Shown: piece by piece, positions 56,837-64,000 of the stretch | Layout of the letters: every line of letters begins with the position of its first letter | Numbering within the stretch: the stretch's first letter is position 1 | From: Isoetes taiwanensis | Taxonomy: Eukaryota; Streptophyta; Lycopodiopsida; Isoetales; Isoetaceae | Assembly: GCA_021234155.1 (NCBI GenBank) | Contig: JAJEKV010000051.1 | Coordinates: 4,776,698 to 4,840,697, forward strand | Direction: 5' to 3' | Length of the DNA stretch: 64,000 bases | Program-made: the position numbers and the translations under genes | Notes under the pieces: model-generated | Databases searched by the model: none | Told to the model about the DNA's origin: nothing | The model's input: only the letters and a program-made list of their open reading frames with translations

Positions 56837-59800
56837 TACAAAGTCGGATCTTCTGTATCGGCCCGGTTCTTGAGGGAAAGACTATGGTCCAGCAAGTCGG
56901 AGAATTTTTAAAGAAGATTTTTTGACGAAATAAGGAGTTGGCTCAGACATGAAGGAATGCATATAAAAAAAAACTGTGGTTCCTGTCGGAACTGCCTGGA
57001 CCTTCTGAGCTCTGTTTTTTGGCGTACTCTCTGCCAAGTGCCATGGCTGAATTAACATCCTGTCCTCACGAAAATACTGGAGGGCTATTTCGGCAATCTT
57101 TTGCTTGCCAAATTCTGACGGCGACCGCCGGAGTATGTGGAAAGAAAAACGTAATTCATGGAAAATATCGTGTAAAATGAAAATGGAAAATGTACTTTCA
57201 ATTATTTAGTTTGGTATAAACTTTCAATTATTTTGTTTGGTATTTCTGGCATGGTTTGGCCAAGATTTGGCCCCTCAAACTGTATTTTTTAGTGATTTCA
57301 GCTGCTTGTTGGGCAGTCAAATAGCATTCCAAAATAGGCTCTTGGATGTGTGAGAATAAAATAGGCTCTTGGATGTGTGAGAATGGAAAGATCAGAATGC
57401 ATGGTTTCTATGCATGGTTTGAGAATGGAAGGGTAAGAATGCATGCCTTTTCTTCTTTGGACAGGGGCGGCCTTCCAGGAAGGGCTTCCTGTTGATTCCA
57501 TTGTTTGCTTAGTATTTCGTCATTTATTAATACAGTTGTGCTCAACTTGGAGGGATGGTTCAGGGTCACAAAGCATGTGGGAAATTCCTTTTGTTCGGAT
57601 ATGCCTTTGGAGGACCGGAACGATTCCTGGAGTTGGCAAGAAGCATTCGAGTACATCTTTTAGATTGCGAGATGCCGAGTGGGTGAAGCAGCGATAGTGA
57701 AGATGGTGTAGGTTGTAGATGCTTGGCTTTGTGAAGACACTATCTTGCAGGAGGATTTTTGCGAGTTCTTGACCTGAAAACAGAGTTTTGCATTTCCTCA
57801 GTGGATTCGGGCCGTGAATTTTATGGGTTTGCAGCAACTGGGTGTTTGGGGCAAAGATTGAATAAAAAAGCCCATAAAACGGAATTGTTAATATCATGTT
57901 AAAAGCAACCTTAAATTGCAAAAAAATCCGCTTAAGTCTATAATAAGGCGGTGCTTTTTTTTTTTCCTTCAGAAAACTATCAAAATGCCCCTATCTTTGC
58001 AAAAATCACCAAAATACCTCCAAAAATGGGGTGTTTGGCTAAGATAGTAATAGCTTTTTTTGTGACTGATTAAACATAAAGCGACCTTCACAAAACTTAT
58101 AGATGAATTGATGACACAATTTTTCAAAAAAAAAAAAAACTTTTAGATGAAGTGAGATCTGTTCAATGTCAGTAGAATCATCTAAAACGGAGTTGGAATC
58201 TTCAAGTTATGGTGCTTTAAATACAGGTTAAAAAAACAACTCAAAAGAGTATAACTTGTGAATTTCAACTCCAATTAAGATGAATTTGATCTTGTTGGAA
58301 AGATATTATAATAATCTACAACTATCTATTGTGAAGAGAACTTTTGCATTTGATGAGTCATAAAAACTATATTATCATATTACCTTGGTAATTTTTGCAA
58401 AATATAGGTTCATTTTTGTAATTTTCTCCTTTTTTTTTGACATGGGTTTAACATGACAAAGATTCGAATATATCACGAATATAACTGTGTCTTAAACAGA
58501 ACCACGTCTAGTATTTACGGTGCTCAAGTATTATATCACCGACCAATCAATGCTGAAAAGTAGTAGATTCACTTCCAAAATTGCATGCATTTTTTTGAAG
58601 CTCATATGTACCTTAACCTTATGGCTCAGCCTTTATAAAAAAATGATAAGGAAAAAAAAAATATAGGTTGTCATAGAACCACCCAAAAAGTTAGATGCAC
58701 ATGGGTCTATCCACCCTATATATGGCAAATTCCAAATCTAGAAGGCCACGGAGAGAGCTTCCTTCTCCAGCTAGCTCATTGATCCACATGCACACAACAC
58801 ACGATAGAGTTGTTGGGCAATTTCAAGTCTTCAATGCTATCTAACATATAATCAACAAATACTAGAAGAAAAAATAAAAAGAATTGAAGAACTAAACTCT
58901 TCTAATCTCCAAGGCATCAGCAGTGCATGCTCAAAAATTCATCGAGCTCTTTCAGAACAAAGAACAAATCCAATAACTCTTCTAGCAAATTCATTTGCAG
59001 CCAAACTATGAATAACTATCTTAGAGCGTCATTGCTTCTTAAATTCAACCCTAAACTAAAAACTAGCTTAACTCCTCTCTGAAACTGCATTCTTGGTAGC
59101 AATAGGTATTTAATAGGCAGTTCAGACTAAGTAGGTCACTCAACAAAAGCAAATCCACGTGAAACGAAATTCGACCAAAATAGCATTACAATTTGAAACA
59201 TTGAACTTCCCATGGGAAAGAGCAATCGGAAAAAAAAAAAATAAAAAAAAAATAAAAAAAATTCTCTTTTTGCAATCAAGAAAATCCTCAAAAAAGCATA
59301 TCTATTTATTTTTTATTTATTCGAGGCAGGGGAGATTTTAATTACTCAACATAAAATGGTACATGAAATGTCAGGGCGAACATACCTTTCATAAATAACT
59401 ATAAGCACGATATAGACAAGGACCATAAAAAATAAATATAGTTCTTAAATTAGGACTTTGGAATGGTACAATTGCAATATTTTGAATCTGCTTGCTATTG
59501 TTCTTAAGAACCTCATATAAACCGCCATAAGTACCTATTTTTAACCAGAATTGATCTTGTGACAAAAATACCTTCCACAATATAAACACTGCATATCCTT
59601 AATTCTCCTAATACCTTATGCATTGACTAAATATCGACCACCACTTAAATTTAAAGGATCCGTTAGAAATCCGAAAACTCCTTCCCTCAAGGGAGAGCAT
59701 AATTCTACTCTACATATTGACTTTAATGAAATGCTTGAAAAGCGAGTCAAGGTTTATAATGACCTCTGTCATATTAACTTTAGTAAATGCTAGTCCAGTC

Positions 59801-60290
59801 TTTATAGGCCCTACTTGTTTGTATACGAGAAAGTCTATCTAGCTTGATTTCTAGGGAGGAATCGATGTTGACAAAAGGATGCATGGAGGATTCCGTAGAA
59901 AATGTAGCACTTTTCGAGGTTTATTATTGCCATTAAGATGTGACGCATGACTTAGTTGCATGCATTTTTTGAAAATGCTAGAGCTATTTGTCATTCAACA
60001 TTATTAAAACGTCTAGCATAAAAGCCGCTTATGTATTTTTGGATAAGGTGGCAATTCAATCTTCTGATTCAGCTTGGCTATAACATAGTTTTCCATCATA
60101 ATATCCTACTGCCAAATAGTATTTCGACTATGGATTCAGCTTGGCTATAATATAGTTTTCCATCATAATATCCTACTGCCAAATAGTATTTCGACTATGG
60201 AAGGCACTAAGCTGAAACATAGTTTTCCATCATTGGGCAAGGTACTTCTTATTATTATGCTTGTTGGAAGGCACTAATTGGGCAAGGGAC
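56837..60290. other. Long intergenic stretch with small duplications
   Basis: Upstream of the OPT start no clear TATA or UTR element could be fixed. A 27-bp tandem pair (AATAGGCTCTTGGATGTGTG core) lies at 57331-57384. A 67-bp tandem pair (from GATTCAGCTTGGCTATAA) lies at 60066-60199. Minus ORF 57520-57921 (133 codons) and plus ORF 57443-57697 overlap on opposite strands and neither has a known domain. The rest is AT-rich. Confidence 0.45.
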
Positions 60291-60311
60291 TTCTTATTAT
60301 TATGCTTGTTG

Positions 60312-62593
60312 GAAGGCACTAATTGGGCAACCAGGACCTTCTGACGAAGGGTTCTTAGAAAGCCAGTACAGCCCACAGGGAATATCACTCCCGAGCAGTG
60401 GAGACAATACTTGCAACAGCTATACGACCCTCAGGGTGCGCATGCAGCATTATCCTTGCAAGAAGGCCCAGTGCTGGAAATCACAGATTCGGATGTGGAA
60501 CAAGGCTTACAGCGTCTTGCCAATGGGAAAGCCCCAGACTTGGATGGTATGCAAGCAGAATTGCTTAAGTGGGCAGGGTCGTCCATAATACCAGTCTTCG
60601 AATCGCCTTGTTCAACAAGGCATTACAGAAGGCTTCCCCTACCGCAAAGGGACCAATAGCGAGTTGTTCCCATCTATAAGGCGCGGTGACCCACACTTTG
60701 CTTGACCAGTCACCACCGAACAATCATGGTCGGGCCGGTGTTTGCAAAACCGCTGCCGGGATTCTCGAAAGCGGCCAGCTTGACGGGCCGGGCAGAGGCG
60801 GCCAGAGGGTGCCGCCCTCACCCGTGTGATCTCGCACTTCCGGCACTCAACCATTGACCACGCCTTCACGTTGCAAACTCGATTGAAGACAAGCGAGAAC
60901 CGTCGTCGGGATCTATATTGTTGCTTTGTGGATTTTGGCGAAGGCATTTGACACTATGCCTCGAAAAAAACTATGGGCAAGACTCAAGAATACCGGGGGT
61001 TCCCCAGTAGATTTGCGTAATGCAAAGGTATGCGAGGCTATATGAAAGATGCTCGGGCCGGTTCGCGGCAGGACAAGCCAACCATTTGATAGTAGTATCG
61101 GGGTTCGTCCGTGGGATGCCCTCTCTCCCCAACATTGTTTGGGCTTTACATTGATCAATTTGAGAGTTGGCTTGCTGATAATGGGGGCGATGGAGCTCAC
61201 CTTCTCTATCAGATCATCAGACAGTTAATATATGCTGATGATGTGGACCTCCTAGCTTACACACCACCGGACATGCAACGACATCTCGATGCCCTAGACG
61301 CACATTCTCGCCAAGCCCGATATGCTTGCGTTAACCCGCCAAGACTAAGGTGGTTTTCATATCATCTTCACGTCGGTAGGGTCCCCTCCTTCGCTACCAA
61401 GGCGAAATGTGGAAGTTGCATCCACATACAAGTATTTGGGAGTGGAGTTTCCTTCTACTATGCATTGGGATACATCCATACGGCTACGAGTGACGGCAGT
61501 CTGGAAGGCACTATATGCAATGCAAAACAATAGTCATAGAGCGGAGTTGTATGATTGGGCCCATCACCACACACTGCTCAAGGTATTAGTAGAGCCCCGT
61601 CCTTTTATACGGGGTGGAAGTGTGGGGCCCAGGTGGTATCACTTGCTACTTGGAATGACTTGGAGCAGTCCGAAAAGCCTTCTTAGTAATGAGCACTAGG
61701 GGTGAAGTCCACAACCGTATCAAATTCTACTGCGGAGACAGATTCTTGCCTCTTCGAGGCGGCCCTTGATCGCCACATTGTCTATTTTCTAAGGTGGTCA
61801 ATATGGATGATGCTCGTCTCCCTAAACTAGCTTATATCATGGCAATGGGGCATGGCCAAAAGCTTCTTTGGAAGGAAAAGAGAGCTCAATGGTTGGCTAG
61901 ATAGAATGTGCGGGAGCATAGGTGCATACATGTGCAAACGAGGCGGATCGCCATAGCTTGAGGCAATATCTTGACGCTTGCTTCCTCGGCAAGCTTTGGG
62001 ATGCCAATGCCCTTGAACATGTCAAGACAAAGACACTACCGGTAGCCACATAAATCCCACATTGGAACGAGGCCCGCAATGCTACTGCGTACCCACTTGC
62101 CCATGAAAAGGCGCAGACTCATTGCCTCCATTCGCACGAGGGGCACATCATCTTCGAATTGAGGCGGCGGATGGATTGGTGAGCCATGCTCTGTCAATCT
62201 TTGCCAAATGGGAGTCATTGAAGATGAATCTCATACCCTTCAAAGTTGCCCAGCATATGATCAAATTCGACGCTATCTTTGAGTTGGTCGCCCTCGCCAG
62301 CCGTTACATGTGACATTGAGCACATCATCCGTACGAGTGCTGGGATCATAACTTCAGGAGGTTATGGACATGCGAGATCAGCTATGTCCTCGGGCGCACA
62401 CTTGACATGTATATATACATTGATGTATACTTGTACAGTTTGACAGCATTCTTATTACTGCCACGGTTTTTCCCTCGAAAACCCTTCGGGGCGGGGGTTT
62501 TTTAACCCGGACAGTAATAAGTTTGCTGCGCTCCTTATGGGTCCCATAGGTCGATTGGCCTCAGTGGACGATAAAAAATCATAATCATTCTCA
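60312..62593 (+). mobile_element. Non-L1 LINE, decayed, with 21-bp target duplication
   Basis: The direct repeat TTCTTATTATTATGCTTGTTG lies at 60291-60311 and 62594-62614. The plus strand carries RT pieces: LANGKAPDLDGMQAELLKW (about 60510-60570), CFVDFAKAFDTMPRKKLW (about 60925-60980), GCPLSPTLFGLYIDQFE (about 61113) and LIYADDVDLLAYT (catalytic, about 61225). Then comes a C-terminal VIEDESHTLQSCPAYDQIRR (about 62213-62275) and a UTR with CCCTCGAAAACCCTTCGGGG and CAGTGGACGATAAAAAA. The pieces are in different frames. It is the same family as 32620-33092. The left flank itself is a tandem copy (60245-60290), so the exact left edge is uncertain. Confidence 0.85.
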
Positions 62594-62614
62594 TTCTTAT
62601 TATTATGCTTGTTG

Positions 62615-63034
62615 TTAGGTTTATCTCTTCCCTAATTTCTTTCTTTATCCCATTCCATCCTATTCCAAAAAGCTTCTTCGAAGCAAGCCCATCCCAAAAG
62701 ATAAATAGTAGCCGAAATCGAACCTCCCCCCCACAGGGCTGAACCCCTCCAAACCCCACCGTGCCAACCACTGAGGGCGGGCATCGTTTATATTTTCTAA
62801 ACATTTCTCAATTCTTAATAGCCCTTTAGCTCTCTAATCCCCTTCCATACCATACAACCTCATGGCCGCTTTTGTAGCCCCTTGCCCAGACCCCCATTTG
62901 GAGGGAGACATTCCCCAGCCCCAGCCCACCTGGGAGAACCAAGGGGAGGGACCGCCGCGAAATGGCCCCGGTCGGATAACAAGGACAAGGGAGAAACCTC
63001 TTCCATGAGGAGGGAAGCCTAGGCGAAGGCCCAA
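62615..63034. other. Spacer rich in C runs
   Basis: No supported gene. Base composition shifts here: the DNA to the right is clearly richer in GC than the rest of the window. Confidence 0.45.
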
Positions 63035-63852
63035 TCTATGAGATCGACCCGGGAGATGGATGAAGGCTGCTCAAGCCCGACACAGGCGCAGACGAGGGCC
63101 ATGAAACAAATGGAGGAACAGATTGAGAGCAACATAACCCGGATTGCATGACTGACAGCAGAGATACAATCTTCAGCGTCCCACGTGCTCAAAAGACAGT
63201 TGGCAGTGGAAAGGCAACGGATTGCAGAGATGGGGACTCGCATGTAGCAGTTAGAAGATGGGCTTCGCTTGGCACACTTTGAGAGGCAACATGATAAGCA
63301 GGGCCTTGCTGACCTGCGAGCTCGCGTGGATTCCCTCCTCACCACCATAGAGACTATGGCATGGGACAAGCAGGGTGTTGAGCAGGATACAGTGGCAACT
63401 ATCTCCTGCCTCAAGTCGGGTTTAGGGTCTCCGCCACCACAATACTGGCGTCCGAGCCGCCTTTGAAGCCAGCCAGTAGAAGAGAAACCCTACAGTAGGG
63501 TCAGACACAAGATCAGGAGATACAGGAGCTCCGAGCAACCATTACCCAACAAGGCAAGGGCCTCCATGTCGAGGTCCATGAACAATTACGGCAGTGCACG
63601 AATGAGTTGCCCAAGCAACAGAGATTCCAACAGGAGCTAGGCTCCCGACTCCAGGCAGCAGAGGCCGCAACACGGGGCCATACAAGCACACATGCCCCAC
63701 AGCCCACAAGTCGCCAAACAGGCAGACAGACACCACCTGCTCCATCTCGCGCATCACATTGCCCTTGTTGTGAACAGCCCACACACTCCAGACAACAGGC
63801 ATCACCGCTGGGGCCGGCTAATGTTGCCCCGCTGACTTCCGGTGAGCGGTAG
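63035..63852 (+). pseudogene. Coiled-coil, gag-like ORF remnant of unknown element
   Basis: Plus-strand pieces read MKQMEEQIESNITRIA, KRQLAVERQRIAEMGTRM, QLEDGLRLAHFERQHDKQG and LADLRARVDSLLTTIETM, a heptad-like helix, then a Gln/Arg/Pro-rich part (RLQAAEAATRGHTS, PTSRQTGRQTPPAPS) with CPCCEQPTH. Stops at about 63148 and 63246, and a frame change near 63470, break it. The coiled-coil followed by a short Cys cluster resembles the first protein of a retroelement, but no RT is nearby before the window ends. The family is not recognised. Confidence 0.4.
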
Positions 63853-64000
63853 AGGCGGTAGCCGTCGCGTCATAATGTGGTGAAATGCGTAGACTCTCGG
63901 AGGAGGCAGAGAGGATCTCACCAAGCACATCCAGGATCAGATCCTATCTCGCATGGCATTTCAGACTACAGTGCACATTGTTTGAGCAAGCCGCCTTGGG

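Noticed and set aside
57443-57921. Gene on either strand at 57.4-57.9 kb
   Set aside because: Two overlapping ORFs on opposite strands without domains, splice support or codon regularity.

Overview
The window is nuclear DNA of a land plant. The supporting signs are spliced genes of plant families (OPT oligopeptide transporter, GT8 glycosyltransferase, GDSL lipase, PLS-type PPR with E/DYW-like tail, AP2/ERF), Ty1/copia elements primed from tRNA-iMet, L1-type LINEs with a plant zf-RVT tail, and Helitron 3' ends. No bacterial operons, rRNA or CRISPR are visible. The repeat density, the PPR style and a LINE type unusual for flowering plants suggest a non-seed vascular plant such as a fern, but the species cannot be fixed from the sequence.

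Layout. 1-2270: decayed copia pol, a Helitron 3' end, and a TATC microsatellite. 4.0-7.4 kb: GT8 pseudogene and an unrecognised exon. 8.6-9.05 kb: Ty3/gypsy integrase relic. 9.7-12.4 kb: first OPT gene (7 exons, minus strand, open). 12.7-17.4 kb: small TIR element and a 0.72-kb repeat pair enclosing a Helitron 3' end fused to a copia RT/RNase H fragment. 19-20.5 kb: small ORFs and direct repeats. 22.6-26.4 kb: 5'-truncated L1 with poly-A and a target duplication. 28.5-34.7 kb: two units, each carrying a minus-strand gene remnant (an unknown protein; a GDSL lipase) between the same hairpin module and the same ~200-bp upstream module. 35.9-38.3 kb: copia-type LTR element with a minisatellite. 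38.3-48.5 kb: PPR pseudogene broken by a foldback element, a 0.7-kb tandem duplication and a near full-length L1 LINE. 48.8-50.3 kb: 10-bp-period satellite ending in a long heat-shock-element-like array, a tRNA-like Pol III promoter, a GC-rich tandem repeat and an 11-bp perfect hairpin. 52.5 kb: AP2/ERF remnant. 54.0-56.8 kb: second OPT gene with the same exon structure. 60.3-62.6 kb: a different LINE. 63-64 kb: an unassigned low-AT region with a coiled-coil ORF.

Only the two OPT genes look functional. They are paralogues about 42 kb apart with identical intron positions, so they arose by duplication and were then separated by repeat insertions. Nearly everything else is mobile or decayed. 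The best candidate for something new is the repeated architecture at 28.5-34.7 kb (partly repeated at 48.6 kb), which looks like a gene-capturing mobile element. The second is the heat-shock-element array at 49.4 kb.
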